A DNA stretch of 38,800 nucleotides from Myxococcales bacterium (lineage in GTDB: Bacteria; Myxococcota_A; Polyangia; Haliangiales; Haliangiaceae), in contig JAAEPE010000835.1 of assembly GCA_024222395.1 (NCBI GenBank), positions 1-38,800 of the forward strand, given 5' to 3'. Shown one piece after another: positions 1-8,621 of this stretch. Numbering within the stretch: the first letter of the stretch is position 1; each line of letters starts with the position of its first letter. The position numbers and the translations under genes are program-made. The notes beneath the pieces are model-generated. The model did no database searches. It was given only the letters and a program-made list of their open reading frames with translations, and was not told where the DNA came from.

Positions 1-731
1 CGCCCATGAGCTATCGCGGTGGTGCAGGCCGAGCTTGGCGAGTCGCTTGAGGTTCGCTGTGGCACAGAGCAAAGAGAAATCGTCCCTAACTCGGCTCCGG
101 CCTCTCACCCGTGCTCTTCGTCCGCCGTGTCTGCGTTGCATGAGGTGAGCGATTCTTCGTTCGACCTTGGGGGCGCGTCACGCGGTACTTCTTTTTCCAT
201 TCCTTGTCTCGCAGGCGAAGACGCGAGCGCTGCAAGGTGGCTTCCTTGTCATTCCATTCGCAGATCGGTCTTCCTTGCGCAAGGTAATCATCATCTCGTT
301 TGAGCACCGCGCGGATTTCTTCTGTTGCAAACCGAAAGCACAGCCTCGAAGATGCGATCGGGTCGATCGGAATCACGAAGTCGCGCACGCATATCGACGA
401 GCACCGTGTGCACAAAGCTCGGATAGTCAAAGTCAAAGTCCAAGCCACCAGCGGCATACTTTCGACGCAAGTCGTAGCAAAAGCGATCCGCCGCCTCCCG
501 ATCACTCAGCCCTTCAGCTCGTTGCAAGACCATCACCACGGCCACGATGCGAGGCGGCACCGAGCGTCGACCGATGTCTCGAAACAGATCAGCGAAGCCG
601 GCGTCGGGAACCAGCCGGTGACTCTCGCTGTACAGCAACGAATAGATCGAATTCTCAGCCAGCCTCGCCCCGCAGTAGCTCGAGCTGGAACCCAGAAGGT
701 CCTGCTGAGTTGGTGTCTTTCCGAGCGTCAT
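1..731 (-). pseudogene. IS1182-type transposase, degenerate and open at the window edge
   Basis: Read on the minus strand from an ATG at 731, the first 130 or so residues resemble the N-terminus of IS1182-family transposases, with segments such as NSIYSLLYSES, GLSDREAADRF and DRPDRIFEAVL. The reading then jumps frame near 310-340 to KRDDDYLAQGRPICEWNDKEA. Another jump leads to KEWKKKYRVTRP, and a further shift near 165-175, at a G/C run, leads to VERRIAHLMQRRHGGRRARV and then TANLKRLAKLGL, which looks like the family C-terminus. Family members are about 450-550 residues. Only about 240 codons remain here, so large internal deletions separate the conserved blocks and the catalytic core is mostly gone. 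The 3' end lies at or beyond base 1. It cannot encode an active transposase. The family assignment is from remembered conserved blocks. Confidence 0.75.
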
Positions 732-791
732 GCCATAAGCAGATCAAATTCTGTCGGATTTGTCGATCCGGATTGACAATTCCAAAAGAGA

Positions 792-855
792 CGGCCCACG
801 ACGTGGGCCGCTAATCTGGTGTTTCAAAAAACACCAGATTCCTAGGTGTCTGGTG
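792..855. repeat. Cluster of perfect inverted repeats upstream of the transposase remnant
   Basis: Two adjacent perfect palindromes are seen. CGGCCCAC (792-799) pairs with GTGGGCCG (803-810). AATCTGGTGTTT (813-824) pairs with AAACACCAGATT (829-840) around a 4-nt loop. A third arm, TCTGGTG at 849-855, can pair with CACCAGA at 832-838, so two hairpins are mutually exclusive. There is no T tract typical of an intrinsic terminator on the plus strand. The position just beyond the transposase start suggests the end of the old insertion sequence. Alternatives are a bidirectional terminator or an RNA switch ahead of the serine acetyltransferase gene. The pairing is certain, the role is not. Confidence 0.6.
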
Positions 856-911
856 CAATCAGTCGGGCTATGACTCCGGCTGTCGACAATTTACTGTAGG
901 AAAGAACGCAA

Positions 912-1799
912 ATGGCTGAATCGGATCCACACGTCGCGGCAATTCTCGAGAGCTACTTCACGCTCTCGGGTAGCATGGAGCACATTAACTCGTATCACCT
1001 CCCCAACCGGGACGAGGTGGGCGGCATTCTCGACCACTGCCGCGAGCTCATCTATCCAGGCTACGTGAACCGCACGCTCATCCGAGCCACGGGTACTGAG
1101 CTTCAGGAGCATGTTCGAGAAATCGTTGAGGTCTTGCGTATCAAGCTTCGTCGGCAATTGTATCGCGGCCTGCATCACAAAGCGCAGATGGAACGGGGTA
1201 CCGCTGAGCTCGACTGCCCCTCATGTGCGGAAAAAGCCGAGGGTATTGTGGAAGACTTCTTTGGCGAATTGGTCTCGATTCGAGCAGCGTTGGCAGACGA
1301 TGTTGAAGCGCACTACGAGGGCGACCCCGCCGCAACGGGGCCCGATGAAGTTATATTCTGCTACCCCGGGCTGCACGCCATCACGGTGTATCGTATTGCT
1401 CACTCACTCCATCTCCTCGGTGCAAGACTCATCCCGCGCATGATGTCGTCTCTTGCCCACGAAATGGTGGGAATCGATATCCATCCAGGTGCAAGCATCG
1501 GTGCTTCGTTTCTAATCGACCACGGCACCGGCGTTGTTATCGGCGAGACCACCGTTATCGGCGACCGGGTTCGGCTCTATCAGGGGGTGACGCTCGGTGC
1601 ACTCTCGGTCAAGGAACGCACGGAAAGTGGTGTCAAACGACATCCCACGCTTGAAGACGACGTTGTCATCTATGCTGGTGCAACCATCCTCGGCGGAGCA
1701 ACGATTATCGGCAAAGGTGCGGTTATTGGCGGAAATAGTTGGGTCACCAAGTCGGTCGCCGCTGGTGCGACGTTCTCAAGCAAACCACCTGCGAAGTGA
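912..1799 (+). CDS. cysE: Serine O-acetyltransferase
   Basis: It transfers acetyl from acetyl-CoA to L-serine, giving O-acetylserine, the first step of cysteine synthesis in the cytoplasm. The 295-residue protein has an alpha-helical N-terminal part (about 1-180) and a left-handed beta-helix C-terminus built of hexapeptide repeats (about 185-290). His191 in DIHPGA and His204 in DHGTGVVIGE match the conserved histidines of the family, and the GGNSWVT segment closes the coil. The length fits the longer form of the family. The ATG at 912 follows AGGAAAG at a proper distance. The stop overlaps the next gene as GTGA, so the downstream lipoprotein is probably co-translated. No cysK homolog is next to it here. 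Confidence 0.9.
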   Translation: MAESDPHVAAILESYFTLSGSMEHINSYHLPNRDEVGGILDHCRELIYPGYVNRTLIRATGTELQEHVREIVEVLRIKLRRQLYRGLHHKAQMERGTAELDCPSCAEKAEGIVEDFFGELVSIRAALADDVEAHYEGDPAATGPDEVIFCYPGLHAITVYRIAHSLHLLGARLIPRMMSSLAHEMVGIDIHPGASIGASFLIDHGTGVVIGETTVIGDRVRLYQGVTLGALSVKERTESGVKRHPTLEDDVVIYAGATILGGATIIGKGAVIGGNSWVTKSVAAGATFSSKPPAK

Positions 1800-2980
1800 G
1801 AGCAGCGACCAAACTCGGGATCCTCTTGGCTGGGGGCGCTGTCGGTCTCCTGCTCGTTGGAGAGGCCTGCAGCGATGAGAAGAAGGCTGATGTCTCGCCC
1901 AGGAGGCCTACTCAGGGCGTTGCGAGTGCGGGCATGGGGGCCAAGGGGCAAACTTCCCAAGCAAGAGTGCCGGTGCGTCTGCCAGGCGAGCTTGCGCCCG
2001 CCCCTTGGTTGGGCGAGGCCACCTTGGTGGTCGCATTGGGCGAGAAGGACTCCGCCATAATCGTGGCGGCCGGCAATGGCTGGTTGCGGTGGTTTCGCTC
2101 ATCTGGAGAGCAGCTAGGCGAGCGTCTCGGGGCTGGGGCGCCACAGGTCTTGCAAACTCTGGATGTGGACGGTGATGGCGAATTGGAGGTCGTCTTCGCC
2201 CGAGGCATGGGCCGAGACGCAGCAGCTGCGGCTTGTGTACTCGAGGTGTTGAAGATTCATGTCGCCGGAGCGTCTGCAGAAACCCTGAGCCTATCGGCAA
2301 CCAGTCGACAACAGGTTGCCGGCGTTGCAACCGCGGAATTCGATGGGAGGGCAGCTCTTTGGGTGGCGAGCTTCGTGAGTAAATTCGAAGTTGAGGTCGC
2401 TCGATATGAGAAGAAGTCTGAACCCTGGGTGAAGGTTGCAGATAGAGGCCGTCATCGGGTTGTTTCCGATATTGTGTCTCTTTCCAATGGGAATCTCGCA
2501 ATCGCTCGCATGTACGGCGATACTGCGGATGCGCCTGGCGGAGTTTACGAGCTTGCCGCAGGAGAATCCCCGCAGGCCATTCCATCAACCCGCGGTGCCC
2601 GTGCTTTGGCTGTCTTGCCCGGGCGAGACCAGCTGGTGATGGCGGATGGCTGGCACAAGAACTACGGGCGCAAGGCTCAGGGGCTGGTGACGGTAGCCAT
2701 GCGGGAATCGTGGGGGTGGACAAGGACCACAGCAGTCGAGGTCTCAGGGAACTACGGATTCACCCAGCTCCGTATCGGCGACGTGCACAGGGAGGAGGGG
2801 GCCGAAATCGTCGCATCTGGCAACGGGCCAGCGGTTGTTGTCATCCCGACCCGCCCGGAATTGCTCTACGTCCTTGGGGACGCGGTCGCATCAGATGCTG
2901 TCCCTGTGAACTTGTTTGGCGATGAACGGGATGAGGTGGTGATCGCCGGCCCGAAGCCTGCCATCTGGAGCCCTTGGTAG
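1796..2980 (+). CDS. FG-GAP/VCBS-type repeat lipoprotein
   Basis: I place the start at the GTG at 1796, which overlaps the cysE stop as GTGA. This directly yields a signal peptide: a basic start, a hydrophobic run LGILLAGGAVGLLLVG, and Cys25 in GEAC, followed by a charged linker. The lipobox is imperfect (Glu and Ala before Cys), so lipid attachment is likely but not certain. The mature part has blocks like VDGDGELEVVFARG, HREEGAEIVASGNG and GDERDEVVIAGP. These resemble the Asp-rich calcium-binding turns of FG-GAP/VCBS beta-propeller proteins. The protein is predicted to sit on the periplasmic or outer face of a membrane. The ligand is unknown, and the link to cysteine synthesis may be only operonic. 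Confidence 0.75.
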   Translation: MRAATKLGILLAGGAVGLLLVGEACSDEKKADVSPRRPTQGVASAGMGAKGQTSQARVPVRLPGELAPAPWLGEATLVVALGEKDSAIIVAAGNGWLRWFRSSGEQLGERLGAGAPQVLQTLDVDGDGELEVVFARGMGRDAAAAACVLEVLKIHVAGASAETLSLSATSRQQVAGVATAEFDGRAALWVASFVSKFEVEVARYEKKSEPWVKVADRGRHRVVSDIVSLSNGNLAIARMYGDTADAPGGVYELAAGESPQAIPSTRGARALAVLPGRDQLVMADGWHKNYGRKAQGLVTVAMRESWGWTRTTAVEVSGNYGFTQLRIGDVHREEGAEIVASGNGPAVVVIPTRPELLYVLGDAVASDAVPVNLFGDERDEVVIAGPKPAIWSPW

Positions 2981-3010
2981 CTCCCTCCGTGGTAGCGTGG
3001 TGAACTGCGA

Positions 3011-4363
3011 ATGACCGAGAGTAGACGCCAGAGCGCTGAGCGATCTCGAACTGCCACTCGAATGCGGTATGTCGCTCCGCCGGGCATGGAGCTCGAGGAG
3101 CGCGAGAATCTCAAGACTATCGGTCGCTACGAGATTCTCGAGGCGCTCGGCAAGGGCACCATGGGTATCGTCTACAAGGCGAGAGACCCGCTCCTCGACC
3201 GCATTGTAGCAGTGAAGACGATCGTCTCACCGCGCGGCAGTGGGAGGCAAAATCGCAAGGCATATCTCGAACGCTTCGAACGTGAGGCGAAGGCCGCCGC
3301 GAAGATGCAGCACCCCTCCATCGTCACGATTTTCGATGTCGGAAGCGAGGAAGGCCAGCCGTTCATGGTGCTGGAGTACCTGCCAGGCGACTCGTTGGCA
3401 GACCGGCTCGATAAGGTGCGAATCCCTCTGGGCAAGGGGGTGCAAACGGCTCTCGACTTGGCTGCCGCGTTGGGATTTGCACACAGCGAGCGAATCGTCC
3501 ACCGCGATGTCAAACCCGCCAACGTGCTCAATGCTGGCGACAATCGCTGGAAACTAGCCGACTTTGGTATCGCGCGTATGCCGGACTCCGACCTTACCCA
3601 GGTAGGAGTTTTTATGGGCACCCCAGGGTACGCGCCTCCGGAAGCCGTGAGCCAAGGGCGCTACACTCCGCAGGCCGATGTATTTGCCTGGGGAGCTGTG
3701 CTCTACGAACTTCTCTCAGGCCGCATTCCATACGAGGGGCCCGACACTCGGACCACTAATGGTTACGTTCTGAAGAAGACAGCGCGGTCGCCTCGGGAAT
3801 TCGACTCGTCAATCCCAGAGGTCCTTGCTGAGGTCTGCATGACCGCCCTGCATCCGTCCATCGATGTCCGATATGCCGATGGCCACGTCGCGAGGGCTGC
3901 ACTCGAAGAATCGTGGGAGCGCTGTATCAACGAGGAACTCGTCGGCCCCAGGGCATTCTCGGGCCGCGAAGTACCCCACGATAGGGCTCCCAAGCTCATG
4001 CACAGTGGGGCTACGGGGCTCGTGCCAGCGATTTCCGAGAACTCGGGGCCTCCTTTCTCGTTGTCCGAGGTGCGTGTCGGCGATGATGATCCGACCAAGA
4101 TCATGGCGATCCGTACGCCACAAGAGCTCGCGCGACTGCGTGGAGAAGAAACTGACCCAAACGCCGCCATTGTGGCTGCGGCAAAGAAGGCTGCCAATCA
4201 CAACGATGAACTCGATATTGAGGCAGCGGCGGGCTACGGCGATGATACGGAATCGGAGCTCTTGCTGTCTGATGCGCCGAAGGCAGGCCTATGGGCTGCA
4301 GTGCTTTTTGCGGCACTACTTACTGGCGGGCTCCTGGCCTACTACGTCATCAATGCTCTGTAG
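3011..4363 (+). CDS. Hanks-type Ser/Thr protein kinase with C-terminal membrane anchor
   Basis: It is a cytoplasmic protein kinase domain followed by a low-complexity linker and one membrane span. The 450-residue protein has the glycine loop GKGTMG (47-52), the ATP-binding lysine K69, the catalytic loop HRDVKPAN (164-171), DFG (184-186) and APPE (208-211). All key catalytic residues are present. Residues about 300-425 lack recognisable extracellular domains and carry acidic stretches. Residues about 428-450 are a hydrophobic tail with only a few residues beyond, so this is a tail-anchored kinase with no sensor domain outside. The ATG at 3011 has a weak ribosome site; ATG codons at residues 18 and 26 are alternatives, all before the kinase domain. 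Its last 14 bases overlap the convergent lipoprotein gene. Confidence 0.88.
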   Translation: MTESRRQSAERSRTATRMRYVAPPGMELEERENLKTIGRYEILEALGKGTMGIVYKARDPLLDRIVAVKTIVSPRGSGRQNRKAYLERFEREAKAAAKMQHPSIVTIFDVGSEEGQPFMVLEYLPGDSLADRLDKVRIPLGKGVQTALDLAAALGFAHSERIVHRDVKPANVLNAGDNRWKLADFGIARMPDSDLTQVGVFMGTPGYAPPEAVSQGRYTPQADVFAWGAVLYELLSGRIPYEGPDTRTTNGYVLKKTARSPREFDSSIPEVLAEVCMTALHPSIDVRYADGHVARAALEESWERCINEELVGPRAFSGREVPHDRAPKLMHSGATGLVPAISENSGPPFSLSEVRVGDDDPTKIMAIRTPQELARLRGEETDPNAAIVAAAKKAANHNDELDIEAAAGYGDDTESELLLSDAPKAGLWAAVLFAALLTGGLLAYYVINAL

Positions 4364-4841
4364 ACGGTGAGTTGGCTGCGGGGAGCATTGTGAGTCGCAG
4401 GATTCTCAAACCTGGAGTGCTCCGTCGCGGGAGCGAGATAATGGCGGCATAGCTATCGCCGCCCTGGCGGAACAGCTCAGCTCGAGCGGTGTGCTCGAGT
4501 GCTCCCAGCCGCAGCGTTCCCTGCATCGTGAAACCGAAGGTCTCTGGTAGCAAGGTGGCAGAGAGCTCCCACTCTTGGCCGGCCATGCTGACTCGTGGGC
4601 CTTCGTCTACGGCACACGTCTCGGCGACGTATTCCCCATCGTCACTCTTCATGGTGCACTCGTACGCGCCCACCATGGCTTTGGCCGTTGCACTGCCGGT
4701 TCTTCCTGAGTCCCCCCCGCTCGTTGGTGTCTCCGAACTCTTCGGTGGTTGCCGGCATGACACCATGGTGAGTGTGATGGCTGCCAGAACCCCCAGATGC
4801 AGGGAGTGAAGCACGCGGCAATGGGGCCAATCGCCCCTCAT
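4350..4841 (-). CDS. Small lipoprotein of unknown function, coupled to lipA
   Basis: This 163-residue protein has a hydrophobic N-terminal segment ending in TMVSC, a credible lipobox with Cys29, and then a Ser/Thr/Gly-rich linker. The rest (about 55-163) is a single small domain with two further cysteines (in YECTM and ETCAV) that could form a disulfide. I recognise no family. The ATG at 4841 shares its A with the TGA stop of lipA, so it is probably translated by ribosomes finishing lipA. A GTG one codon upstream is an alternative start. As the last gene of the pyruvate dehydrogenase operon its role is unclear. It overlaps the convergent kinase gene by 14 bases at the 3' end. Confidence 0.75.
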   Translation of the reverse strand: MRGDWPHCRVLHSLHLGVLAAITLTMVSCRQPPKSSETPTSGGDSGRTGSATAKAMVGAYECTMKSDDGEYVAETCAVDEGPRVSMAGQEWELSATLLPETFGFTMQGTLRLGALEHTARAELFRQGGDSYAAIISLPRRSTPGLRILRLTMLPAANSPSTEH

Positions 4842-5779
4842 CACGAGAGCTTCCTCGTCTTACGAATGTCGCGGATCATCTGTGCTTGGCCATCTGCGTG
4901 ATATGAGGACCGAACCAGTGGTCCGGACTCGGTGCGCTCGATACCACATTCGGTGGCGAACTCCGCAAGCTCTGCGAATTCTTCAGGAGTGACGTATCGG
5001 GCGATAGGCATGTGCCTCTGTGAGGGTTGCAGGTATTGCCCCAGGGTGAGGATGTCGACCCGCATCTTGGCGAGCTCTCGGATGACCTCGCGCACTTCTC
5101 CTATTTCTTCGCCGAGGCCGAGCATGAGCCCAGTCTTGGTAACCGCATCTCGATTGCGTGCGTGCTCAAGAATCTTGTAACTACGCGGGTAGGACGCCTG
5201 AACTCGCACTTGCCGTGAAAGCCTAGGGACCGTTTCCAGGTTGTGAGAAAACACATCCGGGTTGGCCGTGAGCACGGTATCGACATCGTCTGTGTTGCCC
5301 TTGAAATCGCCGGTGAGCACTTCGAGGGTCATGTTTGGGCTCGCCGCCTTTACGTGGGTGATGGTCTCGGCCCAATGGGCGGCGCCGCCGTCAGACAGAT
5401 CATCCCGGTCCACGCAGGTGATGACCGTGTGCTCGAGGTCGAGCTCGCCGAGCATCGTCGCAACGCGTTCCGGTTCATCTGGATCTGCGGGCAATGGTCG
5501 TCCGGTGGCGACGTCACAAAACCGGCACGAGCGGGTGCAGATGTCGCCGAGAATCATGATCGTGAGGGCTCGGCGACTCCAGCACTCGCCGATATTGGGG
5601 CAGCTCGCGCTAGCGCAAACCGTGTGCAATTCCAATTGCTCGACTCGCTTCTGCAGTTCGAAGAAGGTCGGCTTTGTTGGCATCTGTACCTTGATCCAGT
5701 TTGGGTGGCGGCGCTTTCGCGGCGCCGTATCCTGGCCCAGGACGGGAAGGGGGGCCTTGCCCTTGTCGCTGCTGATCAT
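4841..5779 (-). CDS. lipA: Lipoyl synthase
   Basis: This radical SAM enzyme inserts two sulfur atoms into the octanoyl group attached to lipoyl domains, such as that of the E2 encoded upstream. The 312-residue protein has the auxiliary cluster motif with Cys55, Cys60 and Cys66 (CASASCPNIGEC), the radical SAM motif with Cys81, Cys85 and Cys88 (CTRSCRFC), and the conserved C-terminal RSSYHA. All cluster ligands are therefore present. The ATG at 5779 is preceded by GAGAG. It follows lpdA by about 55 bases in the same direction and shares its stop with the start of the lipoprotein gene. No lipB octanoyltransferase gene is in the window. Placement inside a pdh operon fits its cofactor role. Confidence 0.95.
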   Translation of the reverse strand: MISSDKGKAPLPVLGQDTAPRKRRHPNWIKVQMPTKPTFFELQKRVEQLELHTVCASASCPNIGECWSRRALTIMILGDICTRSCRFCDVATGRPLPADPDEPERVATMLGELDLEHTVITCVDRDDLSDGGAAHWAETITHVKAASPNMTLEVLTGDFKGNTDDVDTVLTANPDVFSHNLETVPRLSRQVRVQASYPRSYKILEHARNRDAVTKTGLMLGLGEEIGEVREVIRELAKMRVDILTLGQYLQPSQRHMPIARYVTPEEFAELAEFATECGIERTESGPLVRSSYHADGQAQMIRDIRKTRKLS

Positions 5780-5833
5780 ACTCTCGTGTACCCCGAGTCG
5801 AATGGCAGTTTCAAGGACGTTTGGAAATGACGG

Positions 5834-7231
5834 TTAGATGTGTATCGCCAGCCCGTAGGCGTCTTCTGCGGCCTCTTTGAGTGCTTCCGCAAAGGTTGGA
5901 TGGGCGTGAATTGTGTTGATCAGGCTCTCGGCATTGACCTCGGTGCTCTTTGCTAGGGTTGGCTCTGCAATGAGCTCCGTGACCGCTGGGCCAATGAGAT
6001 GGGCACCAACCAGTGCACCGTTGTCTTCACGCCAGATGAACTTGGCGAAGCCCGGGTACTCGCCCGCTGCCATTGTCTTGCCCAAGGGGCCAAAGGGAAA
6101 GCGGCCAACCTTGATGGCAATACCCTCGTGCCTCGCCTTTTCCTCCGAGAACCCCACGGAGGCAATCTCGGGGTGGCAGTAGGTGCAACTGGGCACGGTG
6201 CCATAGTCGACCGGCTCTGCATGATGGCCGGCAATGGTCTCGGCGACATATATGGCTTCGGCACTGGCCACGTGGGCGAGAGCTATACCGCCGGTTACAT
6301 CGCCAATGCCCCAAATGCCTTGTACGGACGTTCGCAGGTCTGGCCCGACCTTCATGAATCCATGCTCGATGTCAATGCCAACATCCTCGAGGCCTAGATT
6401 CTCCACGTTGCCGGTAATTCCAATGGAGACTAAGAGTTTGTCTGCCTTAAGGGGTTGCGGAGCACCGCCACCCGCTGGCTCTACGGTAATGCTCACGCCG
6501 TCTTCGCCCGGTATGGCTCTCGTTGCGCTGTAGCCGACCTTTGTCTTGATGCCACGCTTGCGATAAGCCCGAAGTAGCTCCGCACTAATCTCCGCGTCTT
6601 CGTTTGGCACGAGTCGGTCTTGGTATTCGATGATCGTCACCTCAGTGCCGAGACTTCGGTAGAAGGATGCGAACTCCACACCTATGGCTCCCGCGCCGAG
6701 CACAACCAGGGATTCTGGCCGGTCTTTGAGGGTGAGGGCTTCTCGGTAGGCGATGATGCGGTCGCCATCGACCTCGATTCCGGGGAGACTGCGGGCTCTA
6801 GCACCGGTTGCGACGATGATGTCCTTTGCGATGATGGTCTCGTCGCCATTTTCACAACTCACCTTGACCATGCCCGCGCCGGCCAGTCTTCCGGTGCCCT
6901 GGATGTGTTGAACCTTGTTCTCTTTCAGTAGGTAGGCGACGCCCTTCGATATTCTCGCGCTGATGCCACGCGAGCGTTTGATGATGGCCTCGAAGTCGAA
7001 ACTGATGTTCTCCGCTATGATACCGAACTCAGCCGCCCGCTCGCAGGTCTCGAGAACCTCGGCGGAACGAAGAAGGGCCTTGGTGGGGATACAGCCCCAA
7101 TTGAGGCAGATGCCGCCGAGGCTCTCGCGCTCGACGCACACTACGGAGAGGCCGCGTTGCGCCGCTCGAATCGCTGCTACGTAGCCGCCAGGACCGCTTC
7201 CAATGACACAAAGATCGCAAGTGGTGCTCAT
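5834..7231 (-). CDS. lpdA: Dihydrolipoyl dehydrogenase (E3)
   Basis: This FAD enzyme re-oxidises the dihydrolipoyl groups of the E2 component and passes electrons to NAD+. I chose the ATG at 7231 because a good ribosome site (GAGGA) lies before it. A longer reading from 7336 would add an Arg-rich, non-conserved tail that overlaps pdhC. The 465-residue protein has the FAD-binding GSGPGGY (11-17), the redox disulfide CLNWGC (42-47), a second nucleotide-binding GAGAIGVEF and the C-terminal HAHPTFAE, whose His444 and Glu449 are the catalytic pair. It is complete and of usual length. The ribosome site overlaps the stop of pdhC, so the two are translationally close. Confidence 0.95.
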   Translation of the reverse strand: MSTTCDLCVIGSGPGGYVAAIRAAQRGLSVVCVERESLGGICLNWGCIPTKALLRSAEVLETCERAAEFGIIAENISFDFEAIIKRSRGISARISKGVAYLLKENKVQHIQGTGRLAGAGMVKVSCENGDETIIAKDIIVATGARARSLPGIEVDGDRIIAYREALTLKDRPESLVVLGAGAIGVEFASFYRSLGTEVTIIEYQDRLVPNEDAEISAELLRAYRKRGIKTKVGYSATRAIPGEDGVSITVEPAGGGAPQPLKADKLLVSIGITGNVENLGLEDVGIDIEHGFMKVGPDLRTSVQGIWGIGDVTGGIALAHVASAEAIYVAETIAGHHAEPVDYGTVPSCTYCHPEIASVGFSEEKARHEGIAIKVGRFPFGPLGKTMAAGEYPGFAKFIWREDNGALVGAHLIGPAVTELIAEPTLAKSTEVNAESLINTIHAHPTFAEALKEAAEDAYGLAIHI

Positions 7232-7242
7232 GTTCTCTGTCC

Positions 7243-8565
7243 TCAAAGAGCTAGCGATTCGGGGCTCTCGAGAAGCTCGACTAGCTCGTCGAGGAAGCGC
7301 GCACCAACGGCCCCGTCTATGACTCGGTGATCGCACGACATGGTCATGCTCATGCGCTGCCCCATGCCGATTTTGCCTTCGTCATCGAAGATTGGCTGCC
7401 TGACGATACGGCCGACGGCGAGGATGGCTCCCTCGGGCGCATTGATGATCGCGTCAAAGCTGTCGATGCCAAACATGCCGAGATTGGAAATTGTGAACGT
7501 CGATCCGGTGATTTCGTGAGCTTTGAGTTGGCGTCCCTTCGCTTTGTCGACAAGGTCCTTGACCTCGGAGCTAATCACACCGAGGCCCTTGAGATCGGCA
7601 TTTCGAACCACCGGTGTCATTAGGCCGCGCTCGAGGGCAACAGCGACCCCGACGTGAACTTGGGTGAAGTAGCGGATGGCCTCGCCTGTGTATGCGACGT
7701 TCGCATCCGGCACCCGCCGCAGGGCTAGGGCTATGCCCTTAATGAGTAGGTCATTGACGGTGACTCTGCCTTTGCCGCCCATCAGTTCGTTTAGACGCTT
7801 TCTGAAGGCTAGAAGCGGCCCGGCCTCGAAGGAGGTCGTCAGTCGGAAGTGAGGAATGTCGCGCTTGGCCGCTGTGAGGCGCTCTGCGATCGTTCGCCGC
7901 ATATTGGAGAGAGGCTTGTCGACATATTGCCCGTCGTTTCCCGGTACCGATAGCGGGCCTGGCGGAATGACCGCAAGCGCCGTTGGGGAGACCTCTGCAG
8001 TCGCTGGTACCTGGCGGGGGGCTGCATCATGCGTCTCCTGAGCCTGTACCGAAGACGACTCGATGACTGCGCGGACATCGCGCTCGACGATGCGACCGCC
8101 TGGGCCACTGCCCGCAATGGTGCGCAGGTCGATGCCAAGCTCAATAGCCAGGGTCTTGGCAAGAGGGGAGGCGAGAAGGCGTGTGCCAGAGGGCGTCGCG
8201 ACAGCTGGGGAGTTCGCGACTGCCGGTGCGCTTGCCGGTACTGCTGTTGTCGCCGGCGCGGTAGTCGCAAGGGGAGTGCTCACCAGTTGGGATTTTGCCT
8301 CTGCGATAAGTTCTGAAATGTCCTCACCAGCCTCTCCCAAAATCAGAACCGGTGCTCCGAGTTTGATAGTGGAGCCAGCCTCTACGAGGAACTTCAGTAG
8401 AACGCCCTCGTCTTCGAGGGCGAAGTCCATGTTAGCCTTGTCAGTCTCGACCTCTGCAATGAGGTCTCCGGGTTCGATCGAGTCGCCTTCCGCCTTCACC
8501 CAGCGCACGAGTACGCCTTCCTCCATTGTTGGAGATAGTTTTGGGAGTCCGATTATCTGAGCCAT
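7243..8565 (-). CDS. pdhC: Dihydrolipoamide acetyltransferase (E2) of pyruvate dehydrogenase
   Basis: This is the core of the pyruvate dehydrogenase complex. It transfers the acetyl group from lipoamide to CoA. The 440-residue protein has one lipoyl domain (about 1-80, target Lys43 in VETDKANMDF), an Ala/Pro/Thr-rich swinging linker, a peripheral-subunit-binding domain (about 129-166, with LLASPLAKTLA and GPGGRIVERDV), a second linker, and a catalytic domain (about 215-440) ending in DHRVIDG with His413 and Asp417. The single lipoyl domain and sequence style resemble the alphaproteobacterial/mitochondrial type. The ATG at 8565 follows AGGAAGAG at a slightly long distance. It lies between pdhB and lpdA on the same strand. 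Confidence 0.94.
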   Translation of the reverse strand: MAQIIGLPKLSPTMEEGVLVRWVKAEGDSIEPGDLIAEVETDKANMDFALEDEGVLLKFLVEAGSTIKLGAPVLILGEAGEDISELIAEAKSQLVSTPLATTAPATTAVPASAPAVANSPAVATPSGTRLLASPLAKTLAIELGIDLRTIAGSGPGGRIVERDVRAVIESSSVQAQETHDAAPRQVPATAEVSPTALAVIPPGPLSVPGNDGQYVDKPLSNMRRTIAERLTAAKRDIPHFRLTTSFEAGPLLAFRKRLNELMGGKGRVTVNDLLIKGIALALRRVPDANVAYTGEAIRYFTQVHVGVAVALERGLMTPVVRNADLKGLGVISSEVKDLVDKAKGRQLKAHEITGSTFTISNLGMFGIDSFDAIINAPEGAILAVGRIVRQPIFDDEGKIGMGQRMSMTMSCDHRVIDGAVGARFLDELVELLESPESLAL

Positions 8566-8621
8566 GGGGATTGTCTCTTCCTGTTTGGTTGCGCGTTGTC
8601 GTTTGGCGAAGGAGGCAAGTG

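Noticed and set aside
773..778. TTGACA, a perfect -35 hexamer
   Set aside because: No matching -10 box lies 16-18 bases further on the plus strand.
167..814. Plus-strand open frame of 215 codons near the left edge
   Set aside because: It is the antisense of the degenerate transposase and is rich in Ser, Arg and Pro, as expected from a shadow frame.
1908..2723. Minus-strand open frame of 271 codons
   Set aside because: Antisense to the FG-GAP lipoprotein, with composition typical of a shadow frame.
5243..5837. Plus-strand open frames of about 190 codons
   Set aside because: They are antisense to lipA, whose cluster motifs are intact.
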